DNA from: JACMLC01 sp963817025
Lineage (GTDB): Bacteria; Acidobacteriota; Blastocatellia; Pyrinomonadales; Pyrinomonadaceae
DNA length: 64,000 nt
Reading direction: 5' to 3'
NCBI GenBank assembly: GCA_963817025.1
Contig: CAWFML010000001.1
Coordinates: 186,001-250,000, forward strand
In this document: positions 43,011 through 51,758 of the stretch, one piece after another
Position numbering within the stretch: position 1 is the first letter of the stretch
Layout of the letters: each line of letters starts with the position of its first letter
The notes under the pieces: generated by a model
What the model was told of the DNA's origin: nothing
Databases searched by the model: none
What the model saw: only the letters and a program-made list of their open reading frames with translations
Made by a program: the position numbers and the translations under genes

Positions 43011-44561
43011 TCAGCGGCTCCAACCGACCGTCTGCGGGTCAAGGTTTGCGCCGATGTCCGCGCCGCCTGCCCCGGCTTTCTTTAAGGGACTATCTGCAAG
43101 GGGTCTGTAATCACCGCTCGCGGGATTAGTGGGCCTGAGTTGTTTGATGGAAGCGGGATACATATTGCGAGTCTTCAAATAATTCGCATCGCCGCCGATG
43201 ATGGCGTTGTTGCTGACGATGCTCTGCGGGAAAAAAGTGTCGAGCGAATCCTGCCCCGGAGCATGATCCGCTCCCGCAAAGCCGTAAGCGTTCTGGGCCA
43301 CAATGTTATTGCGAAAGACAAAGCCTGTGACGGGCGCGTCATAAGCATTGGTAATCACGCCCGTCTGCAAGATCGTATTGTTCTCGATAACGAGTCCCTT
43401 CCAGTTTGTGATTTTCATAAACTGGCCGTCGCCTCCCCATTTCTCCGAGTTGATGTCGTCAAAGACATTATTGCGGATAACAAGGCGATGGCCGCCGCTG
43501 CCCTCAGAGCCGCTGACGTTGATTGCGCCGCCCGCGCCGCGCACGAGGTTACCTGTAAACTCTACGTCTTCAATCGTCGCTGTCGGGCCGATGTCCTCGC
43601 GCACTGTAAACAGAACTGCTGTGCCGTCCTGACCTTTGGCCCAGTTGTTCGTCATCAGGTTGTTCTCTACCTTGACGCGGCGTGCGTTCTTCAACTCAAA
43701 ATGGTTTTTGACCACCCATGAATCGTTGCGCCACTGAAGCGGTTTGTTGAAGTGGTTGCCGCGCACGATGATGTCTGCGGGAATCAGCTTCAACGACCCG
43801 GACGCGCCGCCAAAGAGAACGCCTTCGCCTGCTGCTTCAATGTAATTATTGACGATCTCGAATGGCCCGTCTCCGGCCCATCCGGCCAGAGCCTGACTCT
43901 CATCGCCCCTGCGCTTGATCTCCGCAAAGTAGCTGTTGGCGACGCGTATCTGACGACCGTTGAGAGAGATGCCGCGCCGTTGTCCTTCCGCCTGCGAGCC
44001 GTGAACGTAAACGCGGTCGAACTCGAAATGATGCGGCAACTCTGCAACTGTCTTCTCTTCGGTCGTGCCGAGCGCGATGATATTGCCGACGCCCTGCGGC
44101 GTTGGGCCAAACTCGATAGCGATGAAACGATAATGATGCGCGCCGCTTAAGGCCGTGACGGCGGCTTCGCCCGGCGTCGTGGAAATGATTTTCGGCAACA
44201 CGGCGGCATGACGCGCAGGGTCTATGCGCTCGCCCGAAGCGGGCAGTTGCGCCTCCTGCGCGGACGAGCGAATGGTGATGTATTCGCTTCCGGGCTTGTT
44301 CGGCAGCTTGAGCGCGCCGCGAAAAGTCGCTCCGGCCTCAAGCACAATGGTGTCGCCGGGACGCGCTTTGTCAATCGCCGCCTGCACATCGCCACCGGCC
44401 TTGACGGTGATGGTGTTGCCGTTGACCACGACGCGGCGGCTTCGCTCCTGATGCGCAAAGACGAAGGCCAGCCCCGCGACCAGAAGAATCCCAATCGCCA
44501 GCACAAGCAGCCATTTGACCGGCCACTTCCTTTGTCCTCTTCTTCTTTTTTTTCGTTTCAA
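43011..44561 (-). CDS. Membrane-anchored right-handed beta-helix protein, paralogue of the 37448 product
   Basis: A 516-aa protein. Residues 1-14 are very basic (MKRKKRRRGQRKWPVKW), followed by a membrane helix (LLVLAIGILLVAGLAFVFA), so it is an anchored or uncleaved signal. Residues about 45-500 are a parallel beta-helix. It shares blocks with the product at 37448: GD-x-I-V-L-x-AGATF, RNHFNKPLQWR versus RNHINKPLSWR, NNVFDDINSEKWGGDGQFMK versus NNLFDDISRANWGGDGRFLQ, and GFVFRNNIVAQNAYG. It lacks the PT linker and the lectin-like domain. The activity, lyase, epimerase or binding, is open. No GEMM riboswitch is found upstream of this copy. Confidence 0.85.
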   Translation of the reverse strand: MKRKKRRRGQRKWPVKWLLVLAIGILLVAGLAFVFAHQERSRRVVVNGNTITVKAGGDVQAAIDKARPGDTIVLEAGATFRGALKLPNKPGSEYITIRSSAQEAQLPASGERIDPARHAAVLPKIISTTPGEAAVTALSGAHHYRFIAIEFGPTPQGVGNIIALGTTEEKTVAELPHHFEFDRVYVHGSQAEGQRRGISLNGRQIRVANSYFAEIKRRGDESQALAGWAGDGPFEIVNNYIEAAGEGVLFGGASGSLKLIPADIIVRGNHFNKPLQWRNDSWVVKNHFELKNARRVKVENNLMTNNWAKGQDGTAVLFTVREDIGPTATIEDVEFTGNLVRGAGGAINVSGSEGSGGHRLVIRNNVFDDINSEKWGGDGQFMKITNWKGLVIENNTILQTGVITNAYDAPVTGFVFRNNIVAQNAYGFAGADHAPGQDSLDTFFPQSIVSNNAIIGGDANYLKTRNMYPASIKQLRPTNPASGDYRPLADSPLKKAGAGGADIGANLDPQTVGWSR

Positions 44562-44632
44562 GGCTTTAACCTTTCATAACGCACTACTATTAAACGATGA
44601 AAATGTCACTGCTCGCAAAATTGACTTCAAAC

Positions 44633-44744
44633 TTCTTCTTTGCGCCTTTTCTTTGCGCCTTGAGTCTTTCTTTGTTTGCGCCTTTGCGCGAAAGAGCAAC
44701 GTTTCACGCAAAGGCGCAAAGTTAAAGCAGAAGGCGCAAAGGGT
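44633..44744. repeat. GCAAAGGC-word inverted repeat
   Basis: CTTCTTTGCGCCTTTTCTTT at 44634-44653, and GTTTGCGCCTTTGCGCGAAA further on, face CACGCAAAGGCGCAAAGTTA and AGAAGGCGCAAAGGG at 44706-44742. It fills the 220-base gap between the second beta-helix gene and the YdcF gene. A nearly identical right part is at 1307-1358. Confidence 0.75.
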
Positions 44745-44781
44745 TGAGTCAAAATTCGACTTGAGCTTTTAAATTTAATTC

Positions 44782-45441
44782 TTAATAGTTAAGCCGATAG
44801 TAAATAAGTTTGACGTATTCGCCGAAAACAATTCTCCACCCGCTGCCGGAAAACCACCAGAGAGCAGGGCGCGGCGTTTGCTCTCCGGGCGGCGGCGATT
44901 CCATGCCGAGCGAGACATCGCTGCCGTCAAAGACGCGTCGCAGCGTCCACAGCGCGCGACGCGTATGATATGCCGAGGTGACTATCAAGAGTGAGCGACA
45001 GCCGCGTGCGACGGCAAACCTGCGCAGTTCCACTGCCTCTTCATGCGTATTTGAAAGCGCCTGCGGAATCTCTTCTATCGCCCCGGCGGGGACATTCAGG
45101 CTCAGCAATTCTTCTCTGGCGCGCTCTATGTAAAAAGGGTTGCGCTGTTGCGCGTTAGACCAGCCGCCCTGCGTCCCGTCGTTGGTCAGGATGATTTTCG
45201 GCGCGCGGCCCTCTTTGTAAAGCTGCGCCGCGCGATGCGTGCGCTCAAGATAAGTGGCAGAGCCGCTCAGGACGACCAGCGCATCCGCACGCTCAACCGG
45301 CACGCTCACGACCAGCGCGGACGCAAGCACCCATGCCAGCAAAGACCAGACGGCCAGCGATAACAGGAAGATTACTACAACTCTCTTTTTGCGTCTCAAT
45401 TTCCACTTAAACGGCGACGGCGCGTCCTCTATCGGAATCAC
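44782..45441 (-). CDS. YdcF/ElyC/SanA-family (DUF218) membrane protein
   Basis: A 219-aa protein with one N-terminal membrane helix (VVVIFLLSLAVWSLLAWVLA) and a DUF218 domain. Visible marks are ADALVVLSGSATYLERTHRA (the D-x-I-V-V-L-x-G start), APKIILTNDGTQGGWSNAQQ, SNTHEEAVELRRFAVARGCR (the N-T-x-E-N-like motif), LLIVTSAYHTRRALWTLRRV, and the final FGEYVKLIYY, which is typical of the family. ElyC and SanA affect envelope and peptidoglycan integrity. In EPS loci YdcF proteins are common but their reaction is unproved. It overlaps the upstream methyltransferase by 4 bases (ATGA), so the two are coupled. Confidence 0.88.
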   Translation of the reverse strand: MIPIEDAPSPFKWKLRRKKRVVVIFLLSLAVWSLLAWVLASALVVSVPVERADALVVLSGSATYLERTHRAAQLYKEGRAPKIILTNDGTQGGWSNAQQRNPFYIERAREELLSLNVPAGAIEEIPQALSNTHEEAVELRRFAVARGCRSLLIVTSAYHTRRALWTLRRVFDGSDVSLGMESPPPGEQTPRPALWWFSGSGWRIVFGEYVKLIYYRLNY

Positions 45442-46214
45442 TGCTGCTGGCCGTAGCCATCTTGCGCTCCGCCTGTTTTTTTCAAGACTGTGATGATGGT
45501 CGTTCTCAACTGCTTCAATGGCCTTGTCATCAAAGCTCTGATCCAGACCAGCTCAAGCACGGCCAATGGAGGAATGACGGCAAAGACGGCATCGGAAACG
45601 AGCATCTTCATTTTCACCACTTCAAATCCGCAAGCCTGCGCCAGCTCTGCAATCTGCTTTTGCGTGTTGGCCTTGTAATGCGTCTCAAACACATCCTCTT
45701 CTTCCCTGCCGTCCAGAAAATGAACCAGCTTGTCTTTGATTGAGCCGGGGACGAGCCGCGCCATGACCGTCGCGTGGCCCAGACTGTTAGGCGTATGAAA
45801 GGTAAAGATGCCGGACGGCTTTAGCACCCTATGGATTTCACGAAACTGCGTGGCAGGGTCATCCAGATGCTCTACGACCATGTTGGCCGTCACCAGATTG
45901 AAAGCGTCCGCGCGAAAAGGAAGCTTGGTGATGTCGCCCCTGATTCTCAAACTGATGTTGAGGTGATTTTTGAGAGAGTGCAGAGAATAATCCAGACCAA
46001 CGATCTTCCGGCATTTCTCAACCAGTTGTTTCTCTGCCTCTGCGCGCCAACCGGGCAACACCTGATGCCCGCATCCCAAATCCAACCACTCTGTTTCCTG
46101 CGTGACCTGTTCTTTCAACACGTCTTCATACAGTGATTGTGAATACTGCAACCCGGGCGCGATCAAGCTCCGCGCGCTGCCGTAGAAATTTTGTGCTGTG
46201 CTTTTAAAGCTCAA
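45438..46214 (-). CDS. SAM-dependent methyltransferase
   Basis: A 258-aa protein. The start is TTG at 46214 with GAGAG 6 bases upstream; no ATG follows within the conserved part, so TTG is accepted. The SAM motif is ETEWLDLGCGHQVLPGWRAE (about residues 40-60), followed by IVGLDYSLHSLKNHLNISLR, LPFRADAFNLVTANMVVEHL and FREIHRVLKPSGIFTFHTPN. The last 60 residues are hydrophobic (VSDAVFAVIPPLAVLELVWI), perhaps a membrane-associated helix. It belongs to the general methyltransferase type 11/23 group often seen with O-antigen genes. It is coupled to the YdcF gene by a 4-base overlap. Confidence 0.85.
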   Translation of the reverse strand: MSFKSTAQNFYGSARSLIAPGLQYSQSLYEDVLKEQVTQETEWLDLGCGHQVLPGWRAEAEKQLVEKCRKIVGLDYSLHSLKNHLNISLRIRGDITKLPFRADAFNLVTANMVVEHLDDPATQFREIHRVLKPSGIFTFHTPNSLGHATVMARLVPGSIKDKLVHFLDGREEEDVFETHYKANTQKQIAELAQACGFEVVKMKMLVSDAVFAVIPPLAVLELVWIRALMTRPLKQLRTTIITVLKKTGGAQDGYGQQQ

Positions 46215-46258
46215 AGTAAACTCTCTTTATCAAAACCATGTCGGCATGCTGTTTGAGA

Positions 46259-47458
46259 TTAAGTTAAATTAAAATTCGCCAGATGCCGGCGAATCTCGTC
46301 CACGCGCGCGTCCCAGCTCTCAGACCTGATAGCCTCGCTGCGGGCGACGCCTGGCCCTGCATCATCGAGCGCGGCTTCTATCTCGCGTATAAACTCTTCC
46401 GCATCCCTGCCGATGCGACACTGGCCCAGAACTTCGACTTCGGGAATCGCAGTCGAAACGACCTGCAGGCCCGCAGCCAGATATTCGCGCACTTTCAAGG
46501 GATTGGCATTCAAGGTCAGCTCGTTGATGCGAAACGGATTGAGCGCGACATCGAATCCTTTGCAATAAGCCGGAAGCTCCGCATACGGCTTGCGCCCGAG
46601 GAAATGCACATTCGGCAAATCTTTGAGGACAGCAGTGTCCGTCGTTGACTTGCCGATGATGACGAGCGAGCCGTGTTTGAAATGCTTTGCCGCCGCTGCC
46701 ATCAAATCGAGGTCAACCCAGTCTGCAATCAGCCCGTGAAATCCTATGACGGGACGCGGCAGGCTGGCTATCTCCGCAGGGACGATTGTTTCCGCATCGA
46801 GCGCGCGGCGAAAGTGAGCGAAGTCAACGCCATGTCTAATCAATACTGTGCGCGGGTTAAAAGGAGCTTTGGATTGATAGAGCAAATCTGCGGAGACGAT
46901 GACCATATCCGCGCGGCGCAGCAATCCTTCCTCAAGCTCTGCCAGCGAGCGCGAAGAGACGCCGGAGAAGGCCGTGTACTCGTCCACGCAATAGTAAAAA
47001 ACTTTATCTTCGCCGAGCGTTCCGGCGATGATGGCCGCCGCCGGATTAAAGACCCAGTTGAGAGGTTTCTGAAACTTCAAACGATGCATCGCGCGCTTGA
47101 CCTGAAAGCGCAGCAGGTGGCGATTCAAATCCCGTATGCGCGGCTTGCCGTAAGCGGGGATGGCGAGCGGGTTGAGGACGAAAATATTTTTCTCCACCTC
47201 TCGGACAGGCGTGGCGACCATCAACAGCTTGTTAAAGGCGCGGCTCACATCCGCCTTTGAAGCTGTCGGCGCGCGATAGCCGATTGAATTGACCCACAGC
47301 ACGCGATTGTCGCGCGCGAGGATTCGCATGACATGCGTCTTCGACAGCGGGTCGCCGCTCCAATCATGGCTGAAGCAAAGAATGTCTCGCCCGCGCAGAG
47401 CAGCTTCTGCGCCGCCCGCTCTCGCGCCGGTTTTCTGTTCAATAGTTTGAGCTATCAT
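46259..47458 (-). CDS. GT-B fold glycosyltransferase
   Basis: A 399-aa protein. After a short variable N-terminus it has GRDILCFSHDWSGDPLSKTH, where the D-x-x-x-x-P-x-S-x-x-H pattern is typical of exopolysaccharide glycosyltransferases of this type. VFYYCVDEYTAFSGVSSRSL, ADMVIVSADLLYQSKAPFNP and VLIRHGVDFAHFRRALDAET follow, the last being the switch to the donor domain. The C-terminal half contains GFHGLIADWVDLDLMAAAAK, VHFLGRKPYAELPAYCKGFD, VALNPFRINELTLNANPLKV, REYLAAGLQVVSTAIPEVEV. The final block is the donor-binding N-P-x-K-x-x-E-Y-L-A-x-G motif. It overlaps the toroid gene upstream by 4 bases. Confidence 0.88.
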   Translation of the reverse strand: MIAQTIEQKTGARAGGAEAALRGRDILCFSHDWSGDPLSKTHVMRILARDNRVLWVNSIGYRAPTASKADVSRAFNKLLMVATPVREVEKNIFVLNPLAIPAYGKPRIRDLNRHLLRFQVKRAMHRLKFQKPLNWVFNPAAAIIAGTLGEDKVFYYCVDEYTAFSGVSSRSLAELEEGLLRRADMVIVSADLLYQSKAPFNPRTVLIRHGVDFAHFRRALDAETIVPAEIASLPRPVIGFHGLIADWVDLDLMAAAAKHFKHGSLVIIGKSTTDTAVLKDLPNVHFLGRKPYAELPAYCKGFDVALNPFRINELTLNANPLKVREYLAAGLQVVSTAIPEVEVLGQCRIGRDAEEFIREIEAALDDAGPGVARSEAIRSESWDARVDEIRRHLANFNLT

Positions 47459-48816
47459 GTTATCTGTTTGGCGAAGACCTCATGTTCGTCATGCGGCGAA
47501 GATTGCAGATGAGAAGGAAGCTCTTCTTCATCATGTTCATGGCCCGGCGGCGGGGAAGAAGCTTCGAGGTCTCGCGGGCCGAGCGGTTCGCCGTTGCGCG
47601 CGGCCTGCTCAAACTCCGCCATCACTTTCTCTTCCAGCATCAGAGAGTCTGCGAGAAATTTTGCTCCCCAGTTGACATAAATAAAAGGCGTGTACCGCCC
47701 GTAGATCGGCTGCGAGCCTTTGACGCCCGCGCGCACTCCTCCGTGTGCGGCGCGCAGGCTTTGCGTGCTCTTCACATAGTCGTTGAGCTTGAGCGCGGCA
47801 TTGAGAAAGCGCGTGTCGCGCGTCGCCTGATAGAGACGCAGCCACACTCCGGCGATTTGCGCGTCGCCCGTTAGACAGCTATAAGCCGCAGCAGATTTCC
47901 ACGCGCTGTCAAACTCGCCGGACATAAAACGGCGAAGCTCGAAGATACGCAGGAGCCGTTCGGCTGTCTGATGAACGGCGCGAAAATAAAGCTCTTCATT
48001 TGTGATGCGCCATGATTCCAGCAGCCCTTCCATCACGTAAGCGATGGTGTGCGTCAGCGGCAGCGTCCATTTATCGCCGGAGACAAAGAAGGCGTTGTGA
48101 TTAAACCAGCCGTTGGCTTCGCGCTGGGCCAGAGTCCATTGCAGGTTGCGGCGCGCGGCATTCGCGTAAGCCCCTTCGCCCGTTGATTGATAAAGCTCCA
48201 GCAGACTCCATCCCGTGCGGACATCGTAAGCGTGAACGGTCGTCTCCGTCTCCTGCCCGCTCAAGGGCCACGAGCCGTCTGCGGCTTGAACTTTCAGGAG
48301 CCAGTCGCCCGCGCGCCGCGCCGCTTCCAGATAACTTTGGTCTCCGGTTTCGGCAAACGCGCGACACCATCCGAGTATGACCTGCCCTGTGTTAAAGACT
48401 GCGGGCTGCCGCTCCGAGTCTTTGCCTTTATAAAGCCCTGCCTGCACGGCTCCCGTCGGAAGCTGGACTTCGATTTCCCAATCGGCCATCCGGCGCGCTC
48501 TCTCTTTGAACTCTTCCAGCCCTGCGACCTGCGCGTAATCATAAAACGTCGGGATGATGTATCCGGTCGTCTCGGGATAAGGAGGCAGCCAGCCGTCAAT
48601 CAGCGAGTAGCCGCCGGAGACGCCTCTGCCCCCGGCGCTATCATGCGCGCGGCACAACCATTTCATCGTCGCATCCAGATGTTGCCGCGTCGAGCGCGCC
48701 TTATGGCTTGAGCCTAAACGGTCGCGCACCAGCACGTCAGCCAGAGACGGATGCAGCAGCCGCACGCCCGCACGCGCGAGCCTCGTCAATGAAACGCCTT
48801 TTAACTTTTCTTTCAT
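47455..48816 (-). CDS. (alpha/alpha)-toroid protein of the EPS locus, prenyltransferase-like fold, function unknown
   Basis: A 453-aa protein made of repeated helix pairs, as in AGE-type epimerases, unsaturated glucuronyl hydrolases and terpenoid-cyclase-like toroids. Visible units include HLDATMKWLCRAHDSAGGRG, EFKERARRMADWEIEVQLPT, QSYLEAARRAGDWLLKVQAA, DGSWPLSGQETETTVHAYDV and AYANAARRNLQWTLAQREAN. It has no signal peptide, so it is cytoplasmic. Similar proteins are found in XrtA loci and named polysaccharide biosynthesis prenyltransferase-like, without a proven reaction. The tail after residue 425 is rich in H, D and E (PPPGHEHDEEELPSHLQSSP), which might bind metal; that is an inference. 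It overlaps the glycosyltransferase downstream by 4 bases. Confidence 0.7.
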   Translation of the reverse strand: MKEKLKGVSLTRLARAGVRLLHPSLADVLVRDRLGSSHKARSTRQHLDATMKWLCRAHDSAGGRGVSGGYSLIDGWLPPYPETTGYIIPTFYDYAQVAGLEEFKERARRMADWEIEVQLPTGAVQAGLYKGKDSERQPAVFNTGQVILGWCRAFAETGDQSYLEAARRAGDWLLKVQAADGSWPLSGQETETTVHAYDVRTGWSLLELYQSTGEGAYANAARRNLQWTLAQREANGWFNHNAFFVSGDKWTLPLTHTIAYVMEGLLESWRITNEELYFRAVHQTAERLLRIFELRRFMSGEFDSAWKSAAAYSCLTGDAQIAGVWLRLYQATRDTRFLNAALKLNDYVKSTQSLRAAHGGVRAGVKGSQPIYGRYTPFIYVNWGAKFLADSLMLEEKVMAEFEQAARNGEPLGPRDLEASSPPPGHEHDEEELPSHLQSSPHDEHEVFAKQIT

Positions 48817-48827
48817 CGCTCTTTATA

Positions 48828-49583
48828 TCAACCCAATCTTTGCAGCCGCTCGTTCGCCAACTGGCGCAAGCGCGGATGCATGACGAAGTACTGGCGGCTC
48901 GCGCTTTCCGGTGTCGCGGCAGGCACAAAATTCTCCACACGCTTCAGAGCCTCCACCATCAACTCGACTGCGAGGGCCGCGCTCTTGTCTCGCAACGCTC
49001 CGACGGTATCGCCCGCCTCAACCTCGACCAGCTTCGAGACGAGCACCGCGCCCGTGTCAACTCCTTCGTTGACGGTATGCACGCTGACGGCCACAGGGTC
49101 GCCGTGCAAGGCAGACCATTCCGTGACATCCATCCCGCGATAGGCGGGCAGCAGCGCGTAATGCGGGTTGATAGTCCCCCATTTCGGAATCTCCAAAACG
49201 GGTTTCCTGACGATGCCGCAGCCGCGCAGGATAATGACATCCGGTTTGAGCGCGCGAACAATCTCCACGCACTCCGCAGAATTATGCGAAGCCACCAGAT
49301 GCACCGCCGGATTAACGTCCACCGGAGACGAAGCAGAGCGCGCCTCGTTGTCGTGAGCGGACGCGCTCGACCCTCTGATGCGGCCTGAAACTTTCCGCAC
49401 AGCCTTTTCAAAAAAGACGCGCGGGCCGAGTTTGAAGAGCCATTCACGAACGGACGTGAGGGTCTTCGTCTGCTCGACAACCACCGCCGCCACCTCATGC
49501 CCCTCCGCAGCCAGGCGTCGCACCAGCCTGTCCTGCCGGAACGAATACCAACGCGGCACTCTGGAAAAAAGTACGAGTCTCAT
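48828..49583 (-). CDS. Formyltransferase-family protein (sugar or amine N-formyltransferase type)
   Basis: A 251-aa protein. The family core is visible: PDVIILRGCGIVRKPVLEIP, then GTINPHYALLPAYRGMDVTE, which holds the catalytic Asn and the HxxLLPxYRG block, followed by VAVSVHTVNEGVDTGAVLVS with the His and Asp of the N-H-D triad. In methionyl-tRNA formyltransferase this core uses 10-formyl-tetrahydrofolate. The absence of the C-terminal OB domain and the EPS context suggest an amino-sugar N-formyltransferase, as in dTDP-Qui3N or Qui4N formylation. The first 100 residues (VLFSRVPRWYSFRQDRLVRR) are less typical. The gene starts MRLVLFSRV at 49583 and ends 11 bases before the toroid gene. Confidence 0.8.
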   Translation of the reverse strand: MRLVLFSRVPRWYSFRQDRLVRRLAAEGHEVAAVVVEQTKTLTSVREWLFKLGPRVFFEKAVRKVSGRIRGSSASAHDNEARSASSPVDVNPAVHLVASHNSAECVEIVRALKPDVIILRGCGIVRKPVLEIPKWGTINPHYALLPAYRGMDVTEWSALHGDPVAVSVHTVNEGVDTGAVLVSKLVEVEAGDTVGALRDKSAALAVELMVEALKRVENFVPAATPESASRQYFVMHPRLRQLANERLQRLG

Positions 49584-49626
49584 TTGTTTGCTAAAAGCGT
49601 GTCTGCTTTGAAGAGAGCAGTTTGTC

Positions 49627-49734
49627 CTTTGCGTTTCTTTGCGTCTTCGCTCTTTGCGGTTAAGTGATTTGTTAACGCAAAGCGCGCAAAGTTTTCTCGT
49701 AAAGAGACGCCGAGAGTTTCTTCCCTCGATTCAC
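49627..49734. repeat. Interspersed element, copy 3 of 3 (left end missing)
   Basis: The core CGCTCTTTGCGGTTAAGTGA followed by TTTGTTAACGCAAAG (49648-49682) is nearly identical to 10450-10485. The right end GAGTTTCTTCCCTCGATTCA, C matches the ends of the other copies. The left GTGAATC end is not present. It lies in the gap between asnB-1 and the formyltransferase gene. Confidence 0.7.
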
Positions 49735-49744
49735 ATTCTAATTT

Positions 49745-51700
49745 TCAGCGAGCCACCAGTGAAGGCTCTGCTAACTCCTGTGGCGACTCCTGCGCCATCT
49801 CGCCATCCACAAATTGTCGCAGCCACATCTCAAGATTAACGAGCGACCAGAGCCTTTGTGCATGATCTTGAGTTCCGGATTGATGCTCCGAGACAAGCTG
49901 TTTGAGATACGCTCGCTCGAAGAAGCCGCGTGCGGTCGCGCGCTCGCTCAAAACGTAATCGTCGATCACCCATTTGAACTGCCCGCGAAACCATGCGCCG
50001 ACCGGAACCGGAAAACCCATCTTGCGCCGCTTCAGAATAGTTTCGGGCAGGATGCCTTTCATGCTCTGGCGCAGGATATACTTCGTCGTCCACCCGCGCA
50101 GTTTCAGACGCTCAGGCAAGCGCGCGGTAAACTCCACCAATTTGTGGTCCAGAAACGGGACGCGGCTTTCGATGGAAGCGGACATGCTCATCTGATCCTG
50201 CTTCATCAGAAGCTCTTGCAGGTAAGTCTTCATATCAACATAGAGCAGGCGGTTGAGCGCTGTGCCTGCATCCGTCTCTTGCAGGTAGCCGCGCATGTTC
50301 AGGTAAGGATCAACGATTCCGGCGCGCTCTTTTGTCTCCGGCGTTAAAAGCCTGTCCAGCATCGCGTGGTGAAAGACCGCGAAGTTGTCGAAATAGAGGC
50401 TCTCCATTTCATTCGGCAGGCAGAGGAAAGTGCGCACGAGCTTGCGCTTCACGCGCGAGGCGGAAGGCAAGCTCTCTATCCGGCGACGGAGCGCGCGGCG
50501 CATCGTTTCCGTCGTCAGGCTGTCATAACGCGCGCCGAGCGCAAGATTGTAAACGGTCTTGCGATAACGCTCGTATCCGGCCATCAACTCATCGCTGCCC
50601 TCGCCCGTCAGCACAACCTTGACGTGCTGCTGCGCCAGCCGCGAGACGAAATGGAGCGGCACGCTTGCGACGTGCGCCAGCGGCTCATCTTCATGCCAGA
50701 CGAGCTTTGGCAGCGCCGCGAAAAACTGCTCCGGGCTGACGATGATCTCATGATGCTCCGTCCCGAACTTTTGAGCCACGAGACGCGCGTACTCAAGCTC
50801 GTTGGCCTCGCGCTCCGTAAAGCCGACGGAAAAAGTCTTGATCGGTTCGGATACCATCCCGCTCATCATCGCGGCGATGGCCGACGAATCTATCCCGCCC
50901 GACAGAAACATGCCGAGCGGCACATCCGCCATCAAGCGCAGCCGCACAGATTCGCGGAACAACTCGCGCCATTCGTCTATGTAATCAGCTTCGCTGCGCC
51001 GCGCTTCGTCCTGCGGCGTGAAATGTACGTCCCAGTATTTCTCGATCTTGATCTCGCCGTCGCGCCAGACGAGCGTATGCCCCGGCAAGAGCCTGCGCAC
51101 GCCGCTGTACAGAGTCTCCGCGCCGCCGGTCGCATGATTCGCCAGATAATCAGGCAGCGCGCGAAAATTGACTTCCGGCCTGACAGCGCGGGCTTCGAGA
51201 AGAGCTTTGATCTCCGAAGCGAAGTAGAGCGAGCCGTCATCCGCGTGAACGTAATAGAGCGGCTTGACGCCGAGACGGTCGCGCGCCATGAACAACTCGC
51301 GCCGCTGCTTGTCCCAGATGGCAAAGGCGAACATCCCGCGCAGGTGCTCGACACAACGCGTCCCGTGCTCTTCGTAAAGGTGCAGAATCGTTTCCGTGTC
51401 GCAATGCGTGTGATAGTGATGGCCTCTGGCTTCGAGCGCGGGGCGATAATCGGCGTGATTATAAATCTCGCCGTTGTAAGTGATATAGAGACGCCCGTCC
51501 TCGACCGTCATCGGCTGCTGCCCGCTGGCGACATCAACGATGCTCAAGCGGCGGTGGCCCAATCCGACATTGCCGTCCACGTACAGCCCTGCATCATCAG
51601 GCCCGCGATGCGTGAGACAGTCGCGCATACGCTCCAAAACGCGCACGTCAATCGTGCGCTGCGAGCGACCCGAAAATGCTATCCCGTTAATTCCACACAT
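49745..51700 (-). CDS. asnB: Asparagine synthase-like amidotransferase 1 (XrtA/PEP-CTERM system type)
   Basis: A 651-aa glutamine-dependent amidotransferase. Met1 is followed by Cys2 (MCGINGIAF), the nucleophile of the class II glutaminase domain. DCLTHRGPDDAGLYVDGNVG, RRLSIVDVASGQQPMTVEDG, YNGEIYN and TETILHLYEEHGTRCVEHLR complete that domain (about 1-190). The ATP-pyrophosphatase domain has MFLSGGIDSSAIAAMM, with the SGGxDS P-loop, and RVPFLDHKLVEFTARLPERL. Primary Asn synthesis is possible, but the place in an exosortase island and the similarity to the XrtA-linked amidotransferase group suggest amidation of uronic acids or other carboxylates in the polymer. It is separated from the heparinase gene by a repeat only. 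Confidence 0.9.
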   Translation of the reverse strand: MCGINGIAFSGRSQRTIDVRVLERMRDCLTHRGPDDAGLYVDGNVGLGHRRLSIVDVASGQQPMTVEDGRLYITYNGEIYNHADYRPALEARGHHYHTHCDTETILHLYEEHGTRCVEHLRGMFAFAIWDKQRRELFMARDRLGVKPLYYVHADDGSLYFASEIKALLEARAVRPEVNFRALPDYLANHATGGAETLYSGVRRLLPGHTLVWRDGEIKIEKYWDVHFTPQDEARRSEADYIDEWRELFRESVRLRLMADVPLGMFLSGGIDSSAIAAMMSGMVSEPIKTFSVGFTEREANELEYARLVAQKFGTEHHEIIVSPEQFFAALPKLVWHEDEPLAHVASVPLHFVSRLAQQHVKVVLTGEGSDELMAGYERYRKTVYNLALGARYDSLTTETMRRALRRRIESLPSASRVKRKLVRTFLCLPNEMESLYFDNFAVFHHAMLDRLLTPETKERAGIVDPYLNMRGYLQETDAGTALNRLLYVDMKTYLQELLMKQDQMSMSASIESRVPFLDHKLVEFTARLPERLKLRGWTTKYILRQSMKGILPETILKRRKMGFPVPVGAWFRGQFKWVIDDYVLSERATARGFFERAYLKQLVSEHQSGTQDHAQRLWSLVNLEMWLRQFVDGEMAQESPQELAEPSLVAR

Positions 51701-51708
51701 AAATAGAT

Positions 51709-51758
51709 TTCAGATTTCAGATTCCGGGTTTCAAATTTCAGATTTCAGATTTGAGATT
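51709..51758. repeat. AGATTTC heptad repeat overlapping a gene end
   Basis: TTTCAGATTTCAGATTCCGG and so on is a run of seven AGATTTC-type heptads (51713-51758) with few changes. Unlike most others in the window it has no inverted half nearby. On the minus strand the last few words encode SISNLKSEI, the C-terminus of the heparinase-like protein, and contain its stop codon. Confidence 0.8.

Noticed and set aside
50366..51706. Open frame of 446 codons on the plus strand
   Set aside because: Antisense to the first asnB gene; composition typical of a shadow frame.
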